Source: Parasphingorhabdus marina DSM 22363 (GTDB lineage Bacteria; Pseudomonadota; Alphaproteobacteria; Sphingomonadales; Sphingomonadaceae). From it: 64,000 nucleotides of DNA. Below, in pieces: positions 7,596 through 15,860 of this stretch. Within the stretch, counting starts at the first letter, position 1. Every line of letters begins with the position of its first letter. Under the pieces are notes generated by a model that had not been told where the DNA came from, did not search any database, and saw only the letters and a program-made list of their open reading frames with translations. The position numbers were made by a program, and so were the translations under genes. Where the stretch lies: the NCBI RefSeq assembly GCF_900128895.1, contig NZ_FSQW01000002.1, positions 1,054,001-1,118,000 on the forward strand, in the 5' to 3' direction.

Positions 7596-8313
7596 GTCTG
7601 CAATCATAGTCGGGGCCGGAGCATCCAATGGTGTGGGCGGCGCACTGGCGCGGCAATTCGCCAGCCAGGGCCTGCATGCGATCATCGCCGGGCGCACCGA
7701 AGAAAAGGTGCAGAAAATTGCCGAGGAAATCTCGGCTGACGGCGGGTCGGCCGAGGGTGTTCGTGTCGATGTCACGTCCGAGGAAGATCAGGATGCCCTG
7801 TTCGCTCTGGCTGCGGAACGGGGACCGATCGGAGCCGTGCTCTACAACGCCGGCAACAATGCCATCATTCCCTTCGAACAGCTTGATGCGAAAACCCTGG
7901 AAGACTTCTGGCGGGTCGGCTGTTTCGGCGCTTTCCTGACTGCCAAACGGGCAATCCCGGTACTCAGGGATCAGGGCAAGGGCAGCCTGTTCTTCACCGG
8001 CGCTTCGGGCTCGATGCGCGGCAAGCCCAATTTCGCGCATTTCGCGTCAATGAAAGCCGGACTGCGCATGCTTGCCCAGTCACTCGCCCGCGAATTTGGT
8101 CCGCACGGCGTCCATGTCGCCCATTTCGTCATCGATGGCGTGATCGACGGCGACATGGTGCGGAGCCGGTTCGGCGAATTTCTGGAGCAACTGGGGGAGG
8201 ATGGGTGCCTCAGGCCCGAAGCCATTGCCGAGGCGTTCTGGCATGTCCACATACAGCATCGCTCGGCCTGGACCCATGAACTGGACCTCCGCCCTTTCAA
8301 GGAAAACTGGTAA
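7588..8313 (+). CDS. Short-chain dehydrogenase/reductase-family protein with FxxxK active site
   Basis: A 241-residue Rossmann-fold protein. The nucleotide motif is VGAGASNGVGGALARQFA near the N-terminus, with an AGR segment after beta-2 that favours NADP(H). The NAG motif is present (YNAGNNA), and the catalytic Ser lies in TGASGS. The usual YxxxK reads FASMK, so Phe replaces the catalytic Tyr. Homologues with this replacement exist and are annotated as SDR oxidoreductases. The ATG at 7588 overlaps the tautomerase stop, giving translational coupling; a longer reading from 7516 would cover the tautomerase end and is rejected. Its role in the module is inferred to be carbonyl metabolism. Confidence 0.87.
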   Translation: MPESAIIVGAGASNGVGGALARQFASQGLHAIIAGRTEEKVQKIAEEISADGGSAEGVRVDVTSEEDQDALFALAAERGPIGAVLYNAGNNAIIPFEQLDAKTLEDFWRVGCFGAFLTAKRAIPVLRDQGKGSLFFTGASGSMRGKPNFAHFASMKAGLRMLAQSLAREFGPHGVHVAHFVIDGVIDGDMVRSRFGEFLEQLGEDGCLRPEAIAEAFWHVHIQHRSAWTHELDLRPFKENW

Positions 8314-8332
8314 GCCGCCAGCCTTTTGTAGT

Positions 8333-8812
8333 TCAGGCCTGGTCCCTGGCCCAGTTTTTCGGCGGCACATCATCCGCCTGTCGCATGCGGACTTCGTTGA
8401 GCGGCATCATTTCACCATTTTCCCGGCGCGGCCAGACCCGCGGCAGGCGCTCCCCGGTCTGCCCGTCAATAATCTCTGTCGATGGTCCCTTCTCGTGCGG
8501 CACCCATTTGTCGCCCCATTGCGACAGGGCGATCATCACCGGCGCCAGCTCCCGCCCGCGCTCGGTCAGGACATATTCGTCAAAGGCAGACCCGTCCGAC
8601 GCGGGCACCTTTTCCAGAATGCCCGCTTCTACCAATTGCGCCAACCGCACGGTCAAGGTGTTCTTGGCGATCCCCAACGACTTTTCAAAATGCTTGAAGC
8701 GCCGCGCACCCATCATCACGTCCCGGATGATCAACAGTGACCACCAGGAACCGACATGTTCCAGCGTCCGCGCGATCGAGCATTGCATGTCCGAGAATGA
8801 CTTGGTTTTCAT
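8333..8812 (-). CDS. HxlR-family winged-helix regulator
   Basis: A 159-residue regulator. The winged helix covers about residues 18-95 (ARTLEHVGSWWSLLIIRDVMMGARRFKHFEKSLGIAKNTLTVRL), followed by a C-terminal extension. Cys11 (SDMQCSIART) sits where the single N-terminal redox Cys of HxlR regulators such as YodB and HypR lies; those respond to quinones, diamide or aldehydes. I start at ATG 8812 and reject an upstream in-frame start that would run through the operator. It is convergent with the SDR gene and divergent from the GFA gene. A box matching that of the GST/tautomerase promoters lies 15 bases before its start, pointing to self-control and module control. Confidence 0.88.
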   Translation of the reverse strand: MKTKSFSDMQCSIARTLEHVGSWWSLLIIRDVMMGARRFKHFEKSLGIAKNTLTVRLAQLVEAGILEKVPASDGSAFDEYVLTERGRELAPVMIALSQWGDKWVPHEKGPSTEIIDGQTGERLPRVWPRRENGEMMPLNEVRMRQADDVPPKNWARDQA

Positions 8813-8827
8813 GGCCTGCTCTATCTG

Positions 8828-8872
8828 GTTGCGATATAGGACTGTAAAGCATGCATAGGGCGATTTTGCAAC
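8828..8872. promoter_or_regulatory. Second 45-base dyad, candidate HxlR autoregulatory site
   Basis: On the minus strand CAGTCCTATATCGCAAC (8844-8828) matches the GST box at 14 of 17 positions and ends 15 bases before the hxlR start. The opposing arm at 8856-8872, facing the GFA gene, is degenerate (11 of 17) but keeps TTTTGCAAC. The two arms span 45 bases, exactly as at 6757-6801. Shared geometry at both ends of the module supports a common regulator; this is inference. Confidence 0.55.
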
Positions 8873-8937
8873 CACTTGCAATTGTCGTCCGGTCATCCGA
8901 ACGATAGGAACAGAACGATCCGGGAGGGACAGCCATC

Positions 8938-9339
8938 ATGTTGAACGGCCAATGCAATTGCGGAGCGGTATCTTTTGAAATCGCGATGGATCTGACGGAC
9001 ATCTACATATGCCACTGCTCAATCTGCCGGAAATGGTCCGGAACAAACGGCATAGCGGTCACCATCGTGCCCAATGACCGGTTTCGCTGGGTTTCGGGAC
9101 AGGACAGGATTGCCAGCTGGCAAAAACCCGGAGCGGACTGGCAAAGCTGGTTCTGTCGTGATTGCGGCTCTGCCCTGCCCGGCAATAATGATGATCAGGC
9201 CATGTTTGTCCCTGCGGGCCTGGTTCTAGGCGAGACCGGAAATCTCAAGGTCGCTCATCACATCTGGGTGGATTCAAGCGCGGATTGGGACCAGATTGGT
9301 GACGACGGCAAGCAGCACTCAAAAGGGTTTCAGGCCTAG
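8938..9339 (+). CDS. GFA/CENP-V family zinc protein
   Basis: A 133-residue protein with the GFA fold named after glutathione-dependent formaldehyde-activating enzyme. Zinc-ligand motifs are visible: GQCNCGAV at the start, CHCSICRKWSG about residue 24-34, and FCRDCGSAL about residue 77-85. Family members are thought to bind S-hydroxymethyl-glutathione or related thiol adducts, but few are proven. GGGAGGGA precedes the ATG at a good distance. It is divergent from hxlR across the second dyad, so it may belong to the same glutathione and electrophile unit as the GST. Confidence 0.88.
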   Translation: MLNGQCNCGAVSFEIAMDLTDIYICHCSICRKWSGTNGIAVTIVPNDRFRWVSGQDRIASWQKPGADWQSWFCRDCGSALPGNNDDQAMFVPAGLVLGETGNLKVAHHIWVDSSADWDQIGDDGKQHSKGFQA

Positions 9340-9404
9340 AGGCTCCATCATCCACGAAAAATGTCGGCCAGAAGCGGTTCGATAGCTTCGGACAGAATGT
9401 CTGT

Positions 9405-10985
9405 TCAGTTGACCCCGCGATCCTGCCCTTCCCAATAGGGCGCACGCAACTCCCGGCGCAGGATCTTGCCGCTGGCATTACGCGGCAACTCCGGAATCAC
9501 ATCTACGGACTTGGGCACCTTGAAACCGGCAATCCGTTCTCTCGCCCAGCTGATAACGCTGTCCGTATCCACGTCGTCAACGCCTGGCTTGGGCGACACC
9601 ACAGCCTTGACCGCCTCGCCCCACTTCTCGTGCGGGATACCGATGACGGCAACTTCATTAACCTGCGGGTGGCCGAAAATCGCGTTCTCGACTTCGGCGG
9701 GATATACATTCTCGCCGCCCGAGATGATCATGTCCTTGACGCGGTCCTTGATGTAGAAATACCCGTCTTCATCCATGATCGCGGCATCGCCGGTATAGAG
9801 CCAGCCATCCGCGTCCACCGTCTCCGCCGTCTTTTCCGGATTATTGAAATAATGCAGCATGTTGAGGCCGGAACGTGTCGCGATTTCCCCGATCGTCCCG
9901 GGGGGCACTTCCTCGCGGTTCTCGTTGACAATCTTCATTTCGACACTGGGCAGCGGAATGCCGATTCCGCGCATCCGTTCATTGCCGTTCGGGTCATGAT
10001 CTTCCGGTGGCAGGATGCAGACCGTGCCCGTCGTTTCGGTCATGCCATATTGCTGGCAGAACAGCGCCTGTGGCATTGTCTGGATACACTGGCGCAGCAA
10101 TTCCAGCGGAATGGGAGCCGCGCCATAGGTAACCGAACGCAGGCTGCTGAAATCGGTTTCCCTGGCCCGAGGAACGCTGACCAGCATCTGTAGCGCCGTC
10201 GGCACCAGGAAGAACTGTTTCAGCCCCTTGTCGATGCAGTCAAGCACGCCGTCCGGCGTGAATTCCGGGATCACCATCATCGTCGCACCGTTATAGAAGG
10301 CAATCGGCCCGATCCCGGACCCGGCAATATGCGCGCAAGGCATGACGGCAAGCGTGCTGTCATCGGGACCGATATCGATCCAGGCATGTTCCGGCTTGTT
10401 CTCGACCAGCGGCCGCAGCCGGAACAGGTTGTCGTTGGTCAGCACGGCGCCCTTGGGATTGCCTGTCGTCCCCGAGGTGTAGAGTTGCAGGACACCCTCG
10501 GAAGTGTCGGTTTCCGGCAGGTCGCCGGGGGTGTTCTTGACCAGCCATTCGTCCAGCGCCTGCAGACCGTCCGCCTCTCCGGCCGCGAGTATTGTTTGCA
10601 CGGTTCCCGCCTCAGCCGCCGCATTTCGGGCGGTTTCGGCAAATTCCGGTTCGCAGATGAGCAGCGGTGCCTGCGTGTCTTTCAACACATAGGCCACTTC
10701 CGGCGCTGCCAGACGCCAGCCAATCGGTGCGATAACCAGCCCGGCGCGGCTGGCGGCCGCAAACAGGGTGAAATAGAGACCGCTATTCTTGCCCAGCCAG
10801 CAAACCCGGTCGCCCTTTTTCAGTCCCGCGCCAGCCATCGCCCGGGCATAATCTGTTACGATCCGGTCAAGCTCGGCATAGGTCAATATCCCCGACGGAT
10901 CATCCAGCGCGATATTGTCCGGATTCCGCTCCGCCCAGTAGGCGATCGACGACCCCATGCAAACGCGTTTTTCGGTACCTGTCAT
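9405..10985 (-). CDS. Long- or medium-chain acyl-CoA synthetase (AMP-dependent)
   Basis: A 526-residue ANL-superfamily ligase that forms acyl-AMP and then acyl-CoA. Motifs in order: P-loop-like LYTSGTTGNPKGAV about residue 165, QYGMTETTG, GWLYTGDAAIMDEDGYFYIKDRVKDMIISGGENV, and NASGKILRREL with the catalytic Lys near the C-terminus. The ATG at 10985 has a GGAG site; a longer start at 11042 adds 19 residues without a clear site. The paralogue at the window's left edge has the same C-terminal signature. It stands alone between GFA and the DUF938 gene. Substrate unknown; fatty or aromatic acids are possible. Confidence 0.92.
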   Translation of the reverse strand: MTGTEKRVCMGSSIAYWAERNPDNIALDDPSGILTYAELDRIVTDYARAMAGAGLKKGDRVCWLGKNSGLYFTLFAAASRAGLVIAPIGWRLAAPEVAYVLKDTQAPLLICEPEFAETARNAAAEAGTVQTILAAGEADGLQALDEWLVKNTPGDLPETDTSEGVLQLYTSGTTGNPKGAVLTNDNLFRLRPLVENKPEHAWIDIGPDDSTLAVMPCAHIAGSGIGPIAFYNGATMMVIPEFTPDGVLDCIDKGLKQFFLVPTALQMLVSVPRARETDFSSLRSVTYGAAPIPLELLRQCIQTMPQALFCQQYGMTETTGTVCILPPEDHDPNGNERMRGIGIPLPSVEMKIVNENREEVPPGTIGEIATRSGLNMLHYFNNPEKTAETVDADGWLYTGDAAIMDEDGYFYIKDRVKDMIISGGENVYPAEVENAIFGHPQVNEVAVIGIPHEKWGEAVKAVVSPKPGVDDVDTDSVISWARERIAGFKVPKSVDVIPELPRNASGKILRRELRAPYWEGQDRGVN

Positions 10986-11066
10986 GCCCGCTCCATTTTC
11001 CTTGTTTTCCGCATTGTTAGGCGGACGGCCGAACCATGGCAAGGGAGATGCCGGGAGACAGGCGCG

Positions 11067-11705
11067 CTATTGCCGACGGTAGATCAGCGAGATGTTGTTT
11101 GCCGGCATGTTGACTAGCTTCTCGCGCCGGAAGCCGGTCTTTTCGGCCAGCGCATCCATATCCGCCACATCGCGAATGCCCCACTGCAGATTGCGGCTTT
11201 TCAAACTGCGTTCAAAGGCCAGATTGCCTTCTGCTGGCGGTACATCCGCCTGGAAATAGGGGCCGTAGAGATAAAATGGCGTACCCGCCTGCAACAACCG
11301 GGACGCCTTTTCAAACAGGCCGATAGACGCTTCCCACGGCGCGATATGGACCATGTTGATGCACAGGATCGCCGCAGGCTGCGCCACATCCCATTCCGGA
11401 TGAAGCGCGTCCAGTGCCAGTGGCGGCAATATGTTGGACAGCGCTTCGCGCTCGGTCCACGCGCGGATCGACTGGTGATTTTCCGGATCCGGGTCACTGG
11501 GCTGAATGGTGAGATGCGGGAAAGTCCGCCCGAAATAGACAGCATGCTCTCCCGTCCCGCTTGCGACTTCGAGTATGGTGCCGCTTTCGGGGAGGATATC
11601 CCGCAAAGCTTCCACAATCGCATCCCGATTGCGCAAGGTGGCTGGCGCATGGCGCTGGGCATTCGGCCCGTTTTCCGGGAACAGTCTCGAACCGGATTCA
11701 CTCAT
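11067..11705 (-). CDS. DUF938 family protein (SAM-methyltransferase-like)
   Basis: A 212-residue protein of the DUF938 family, which has a class I methyltransferase fold. The SAM-binding motif I is ILEVASGTGEHAVYF, with a motif II-like region PSDPDPENHQSIRAW and the family-typical NMVHIAPWEASIGLF and YLYGPY...F segments. No substrate is established for the family. The start at 11705 overlaps the end of the upstream BASS transporter gene by 8 bases, so the two form a translationally coupled pair. Confidence 0.88.
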   Translation of the reverse strand: MSESGSRLFPENGPNAQRHAPATLRNRDAIVEALRDILPESGTILEVASGTGEHAVYFGRTFPHLTIQPSDPDPENHQSIRAWTEREALSNILPPLALDALHPEWDVAQPAAILCINMVHIAPWEASIGLFEKASRLLQAGTPFYLYGPYFQADVPPAEGNLAFERSLKSRNLQWGIRDVADMDALAEKTGFRREKLVNMPANNISLIYRRQ

Positions 11706-12678
11706 CCGTCATCTCCAGCGGTTGTCTGCGCCACACCGCGGCAAGAAAACTGCCGATCACGACATGATAGACAGCCGAAATCGCGCTGGGTACGGGTGCG
11801 AGTGCCGCCTGCATCGGTGTGGCAAACTGGGCAGCGAAACTGGGAGTCGAAGCGAGACTGGACCCCAGACCGCTATTCTGCATGCCGACCTCGATACTGA
11901 TCGTGCGTTGCTCACCGGTCCCGAAACCCAGCCATCTGGTGATCAGATAGCCAAGCGCAAAGCCGAAGGCATGGAGCAGCAGGACCGCCAGCAGCAGAAC
12001 CCCGAAATGCTGTTCAATCAGCGGTTTGGATGCTGCAATGATACCGCCGACGATGAGCACAACGACGATCACGGACGCGAGCGGTGAAATCTTGCTGATC
12101 TGTCCGGTCATGCGCGGAAAATAGCGATTGAGCGCCACTCCCGCAACGACCGGAATCAGGACAATGGAGACCATGTTGACGAACAGGCTCCAGCGGTCAA
12201 TCTCGACAAATTTGCCGGCCAGCCAGCCAGTCAGCAGCGGCGTGGCGACGACGGCGATCAGGGTCGAGGCCATGGTCATGGTGACCGAGAGCGCCAGATT
12301 GGCCCGTGCGAGATAGGCGACCACATTGGAAGCGGTTCCGCCGGGACAACAGGACACCAGGATCAGGCCGACCGCCAGCCCCGCTTCCAGAGACATGCCC
12401 GATGCAATCAGGATTCCGGCGAGCGGCATCAGCGTGAACTGCAATATCACGCCAGCTCCCACGCATTTCGGAATTTGCGCAATCCGCCGAAAATCCGCCA
12501 GCGAAAGAGTGATGCCCATACCCAGCATGATCACCCCGAGCAGAACACTGACCAGGGATTGGCCAAAGGGCTGAAAGCGCCCGTCGACGACCCAGAGAAA
12601 ATGTTCGGGCACCAGCCACGCCCACGCCGTGCCCAAAACCGTCCACAGCGCGAAAAGGCTGGTCAGCCGCTGGATCAT
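11698..12678 (-). CDS. Bile acid:sodium symporter-family transporter (BASS)
   Basis: A 326-residue inner-membrane protein with about nine or ten helices. Family marks include VILQFTLMPLAGILIASG, LILVSCCPGGTASNVVAYLARANLALSVTMT (the conserved CPGG-N crossing motif) and ISIEVGMQNSGLGSSLA, both sodium and substrate-site regions of BASS proteins. Bacterial homologues import organic anions such as bile acids, pantoate or keto acids with sodium; the substrate here is unknown. It is the first gene of a two-gene unit with the DUF938 gene. Confidence 0.9.
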   Translation of the reverse strand: MIQRLTSLFALWTVLGTAWAWLVPEHFLWVVDGRFQPFGQSLVSVLLGVIMLGMGITLSLADFRRIAQIPKCVGAGVILQFTLMPLAGILIASGMSLEAGLAVGLILVSCCPGGTASNVVAYLARANLALSVTMTMASTLIAVVATPLLTGWLAGKFVEIDRWSLFVNMVSIVLIPVVAGVALNRYFPRMTGQISKISPLASVIVVVLIVGGIIAASKPLIEQHFGVLLLAVLLLHAFGFALGYLITRWLGFGTGEQRTISIEVGMQNSGLGSSLASTPSFAAQFATPMQAALAPVPSAISAVYHVVIGSFLAAVWRRQPLEMTDE

Positions 12679-12693
12679 TCAGTCCGTACTCCG

Positions 12694-12721
12694 CTCATGG
12701 TGAGCCTGTCGAACCATGAAT
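12694..12721. repeat. REP-like palindrome after the BASS gene start
   Basis: The stretch contains CATGGT-gagcctgtcga-ACCATG (12696-12718), an inverted repeat with the core GAGCCTGTCGAACCATGA. This core resembles the short REP elements dispersed in many sphingomonad genomes. It lies in the 130-base gap between the BASS transporter start and the gcvPB end. Only one copy was noticed here. Confidence 0.45.
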
Positions 12722-12808
12722 TGCATGCAAGCCCCCGTTTTTCATCCATCGACAATCTCAGGATGGGCGAGTCCGGACAGGTTTGCAACCGGCTCGGTCA
12801 GGGTTTGC

Positions 12809-14392
12809 TTATTCGGCAGCTTCCACCAGTTCTTCGGGCTCTTCCCAGACCAGGATCGGCTTGCGTGCTGCCCGGGTTTCATCGAGCCGGTGACGCGGGG
12901 CGAAATGCGGGGCAGATTTCAGCGCCTCGTCACCCGACTTGGCTCGTTCGGCAACTGATCGGAACGCGCCGATAAACTGATCGATGGCCGCCTTGCTTTC
13001 CGTTTCGGTCGGCTCGACCAGCATCGCGCCATGGACGACCAGCGGGAAATACATTGTCATCGGATGGTAGCCCTCGTCGATCAGACCCTTGGCCAGATCC
13101 AGAGTCGACAGTCCTTCTGCAAAGCCCTTGTCGGAGAACAGAGCCTCATGCATGCACGGACCCGAATGGGCGAATGGCGCATCGAGTGTGTCCTCCAGAC
13201 TGCGCAAGATATAGTTTGCGTTCAGCACGGCATCTTCCGAAACCTGCTTCAGACCGTCCGCTCCATGGCTCAGCATATAGGTCAGCGCGCGAGTGAACAT
13301 GCCCATCTGGCCATGGAAGGCGACCATCCGGCCGAAGCTGACGTCATGATGGTCTTCCGCCGTTTCTTCCTCGACCAGGTAATAATGCCCGTTGTCCTTT
13401 TTCTCGACAAAAGGCAACGGCGCATAGGGTGCCAGCGCATCCGAGAAGACCACCGGACCGGAACCCGGACCGCCGCCACCATGCGGGGTGGAAAAGGTTT
13501 TGTGAAGATTGATGTGCATCGCATCGATCCCCAGATCTCCGGGCCGCACCCGGCCGACAATCGCGTTGAAATTCGCGCCGTCACAATAGACGAGGCCACC
13601 GGCTTCATGGACCGCGTCGGAAATGGCTTTCATGTCGGGTTCGAACAGGCCGCAGGTATTCGGGTTGGTAATCATCACGCCGGCAACATCGGGGCCCAGC
13701 CGGGCTTTCAGCGCATCCAGATCCACACGCCCTGCCGCATTGGCCGGGATATCTTCCACCTTGTACCCGGCAAACGCGGCGGTTGCGGGATTGGTGCCAT
13801 GGGCACTTTCCGGAACCAGGATCACTTCCCGCGCATCGCCGCGTGCCTCCAGCGCCGAGCGGATCGCGAGGATCCCGCAAAGTTCGCCATGTGCGCCCGC
13901 CTTGGGACTCATCGCTACTGCCGGCATTCCTGTCAGCTTTTTCAGCCATTCGGCCAACTGATAAATGGTCTCCAGAGCGCCCTGCACGCTTTCCATGGGC
14001 TGCAGCGGATGGATATCGGCAAAGCCCTTGAGCCGCGCCATTTTCTCGTTGAGCCGCGGGTTGTGTTTCATGGTGCAGCTGCCGAGCGGGAACAGGCCAA
14101 CATCAATCGCGTAATTCTGACGGCTGAGGCGCGTATAGTGGCGGACCGTTTCCGCTTCCGACAATCCGGGAATCGCAATCGGCTGATGCCGCTCCAGTCC
14201 GCCCAGGCAGGTTTCCACATCCGGTGCATCCGGCAAATCCACACCGGAGCGGTCCGGCGACCCGGTTTCGAAAATCAGCGGCTCGTCGACAATCAGCGCG
14301 CGGTTCCCGGTATGGGTCTGTGGCGCCGAATTGGCACCGGTGTTGATATTTTCATCCTGCCGGGTGGGGCGACCTTCTGACAACATGTTCAT
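12809..14392 (-). CDS. gcvPB: Glycine dehydrogenase (decarboxylating) subunit 2
   Basis: The 527-residue PLP subunit of a split P-protein of the glycine cleavage system. It decarboxylates glycine and passes the aminomethyl group to the lipoyl arm of GcvH. The PLP lysine lies in INLHKTFSTPHGGGGPG, and the glycine-rich loop after it is intact. DGANFNAIVG and SPKAGAHGELCG are also typical. Its ATG overlaps the gcvPA stop by four bases. It is the last gene of gcvT-gcvH-gcvPA-gcvPB on the minus strand, controlled by the tandem glycine riboswitch in front of gcvT. Confidence 0.96.
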   Translation of the reverse strand: MNMLSEGRPTRQDENINTGANSAPQTHTGNRALIVDEPLIFETGSPDRSGVDLPDAPDVETCLGGLERHQPIAIPGLSEAETVRHYTRLSRQNYAIDVGLFPLGSCTMKHNPRLNEKMARLKGFADIHPLQPMESVQGALETIYQLAEWLKKLTGMPAVAMSPKAGAHGELCGILAIRSALEARGDAREVILVPESAHGTNPATAAFAGYKVEDIPANAAGRVDLDALKARLGPDVAGVMITNPNTCGLFEPDMKAISDAVHEAGGLVYCDGANFNAIVGRVRPGDLGIDAMHINLHKTFSTPHGGGGPGSGPVVFSDALAPYAPLPFVEKKDNGHYYLVEEETAEDHHDVSFGRMVAFHGQMGMFTRALTYMLSHGADGLKQVSEDAVLNANYILRSLEDTLDAPFAHSGPCMHEALFSDKGFAEGLSTLDLAKGLIDEGYHPMTMYFPLVVHGAMLVEPTETESKAAIDQFIGAFRSVAERAKSGDEALKSAPHFAPRHRLDETRAARKPILVWEEPEELVEAAE

Positions 14393-15747
14393 GACAGTTC
14401 TCCTTCCAGCGCTTCCACCAGCTGATCGACATCCGCATCGCTGGTCGTTTCCGTCACCGCAACGATCAACCCGTGAGCCAGACCGCTTTCCTCCGGATAG
14501 AGCCGACCCAGTGAAACGCCTGCGAGAATTCTCTGGTCAGCGAGCTTGCGCACCAGCGGGCGTGTGTCTTTATCAACAATCAGCGTGAACTCATTGAAAT
14601 AACTGGTATTCATCAACGAAATACCCGGAACCCGAGACAGCTTCCCCGCCGCGGCCACCGCTTTTTTGTGATTGAGCATGGCCAGTTCGCGCAGTCCCTT
14701 TTCACCCAGCAGGGTCATATGCGCGGTAAATGCCAGCGCACATAATCCGCTATTGGTGCAGATATTGGACGTCGCCTTTTCACGGCGGATATGTTGCTCA
14801 CGGGTCGACAGTGTAAGGACAAAGCCGCGCTTGCCATTGGCATCGACAGTCTCTCCGCACAACCGGCCGGGCATTTGCCGGACATATTTCTGTTTGCAAC
14901 CGAACAGGCCAACATAAGGTCCGCCAAATTGCAGACCGACGCCCAGCGATTGCCCCTCGCCGACGACAATATCCGCGCCCATAGCCCCGGGCGCCTGAAT
15001 CGCGCCAAGCGCCACCGGCTCGGTGACGACGGCGATCAGCAACGCCTTGTGCGCATGCGCCTTTTCGGCCAGCGCTGACATATCTGCAATCCGGCCCAGT
15101 ATATCGGGATACTGAACGACAACGCAGCTGGTATCATCATCTATCCGGTCGAACAGATCATCCGAGTCCGTCGCGGCGGTCAGCTCAGGTGCCCGATGAT
15201 CCAGCTGATCTTTCGTAAAATGCGCCATGGTATGGGCAACCGAAACATAATGCGGGTGCAATCCGGACGACAGCACCGCCTTGCCCCGTTTTGTGATCCG
15301 CCGGGCCATGGTGATGGCCTCCCAGCATGCGGTCGACCCGTCATACATCGAGGCATTGGCGACATCGACACCAAACAGGCGCGCAACCTGGGTCTGAAAT
15401 TCGAACAAAGTCTGCAACGTGCCTTGCGCAATCTCAGGCTGATATGGCGTGTAGGCGGTCAGGAACTCCCCGCGCTGAATGATATGGTCGACGCTGGCCG
15501 GGACATGGTGCCGATAGGCCCCTGCCCCCAGAAAGAACGGCATGTCGCCAGCCGCATGATTGCGTTTTGCCAGCCCCTTCATATGCGCTTCAACGGCCAT
15601 TTCACCCGCGTGCATCGGAAGATCGCGGATCGGCCCGTCCAGCTGCACTTCCCGCGGCACATCAACGAACAGATCGTCGATTGACGCCGCGCCAATGGTC
15701 GACAGCATATCCTGTCGGTCTTCGGGGGTAAGTGGGAGATAACGCAT
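14389..15747 (-). CDS. gcvPA: Glycine dehydrogenase (decarboxylating) subunit 1
   Basis: The 452-residue N-terminal-type subunit of the split glycine decarboxylase. It starts MRYLPLTPEDRQDMLSTIG, as is usual, and contains the conserved FLGAGAYRHHVPASVDHI, YTPYQPEIAQGTLQ and YDGSTACWEA segments. It lacks the PLP lysine, which sits in GcvPB; the two form the active heterotetramer. Its end is coupled to gcvPB by an ATGA overlap. The 113-base gap to gcvH holds two GC-rich hairpins. Confidence 0.96.
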   Translation of the reverse strand: MRYLPLTPEDRQDMLSTIGAASIDDLFVDVPREVQLDGPIRDLPMHAGEMAVEAHMKGLAKRNHAAGDMPFFLGAGAYRHHVPASVDHIIQRGEFLTAYTPYQPEIAQGTLQTLFEFQTQVARLFGVDVANASMYDGSTACWEAITMARRITKRGKAVLSSGLHPHYVSVAHTMAHFTKDQLDHRAPELTAATDSDDLFDRIDDDTSCVVVQYPDILGRIADMSALAEKAHAHKALLIAVVTEPVALGAIQAPGAMGADIVVGEGQSLGVGLQFGGPYVGLFGCKQKYVRQMPGRLCGETVDANGKRGFVLTLSTREQHIRREKATSNICTNSGLCALAFTAHMTLLGEKGLRELAMLNHKKAVAAAGKLSRVPGISLMNTSYFNEFTLIVDKDTRPLVRKLADQRILAGVSLGRLYPEESGLAHGLIVAVTETTSDADVDQLVEALEGELS

Positions 15748-15765
15748 TGTTTTTTCCTTTCTTCT

Positions 15766-15849
15766 CCCCTCCCGCCTGCGGGAGGGGTCGGGGGAGGGAA
15801 AAGGACCTTGTCTCAGGCCCTCCCCAGCCCCTCCCGCAAGCGGGAGGGG
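15766..15849. repeat. Paired GC-rich REP-like hairpins inside the gcv operon
   Basis: Two near-identical perfect palindromes with 10-base stems: CCCCTCCCGC-CT-GCGGGAGGGG at 15766-15787 and CCCCTCCCGC-AA-GCGGGAGGGG at 15828-15849. Between them lie a GTCGGGGGAGGG run and a facing CCTCCCCAGCCCCTCC run, so the whole block can fold as a larger dyad. Such paired elements are typical of dispersed bacterial repeats (BIME-like) and may act as mRNA stabilisers or attenuators between gcvH and gcvPA. Confidence 0.7.
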
Positions 15850-15860
15850 TTCATTTTCAA

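Noticed and set aside
13031-14380. 449-codon open frame antisense to gcvPB.
   Set aside because: Full overlap with a clearly conserved gene; the codon pattern is the shadow of gcvPB and the product resembles nothing.
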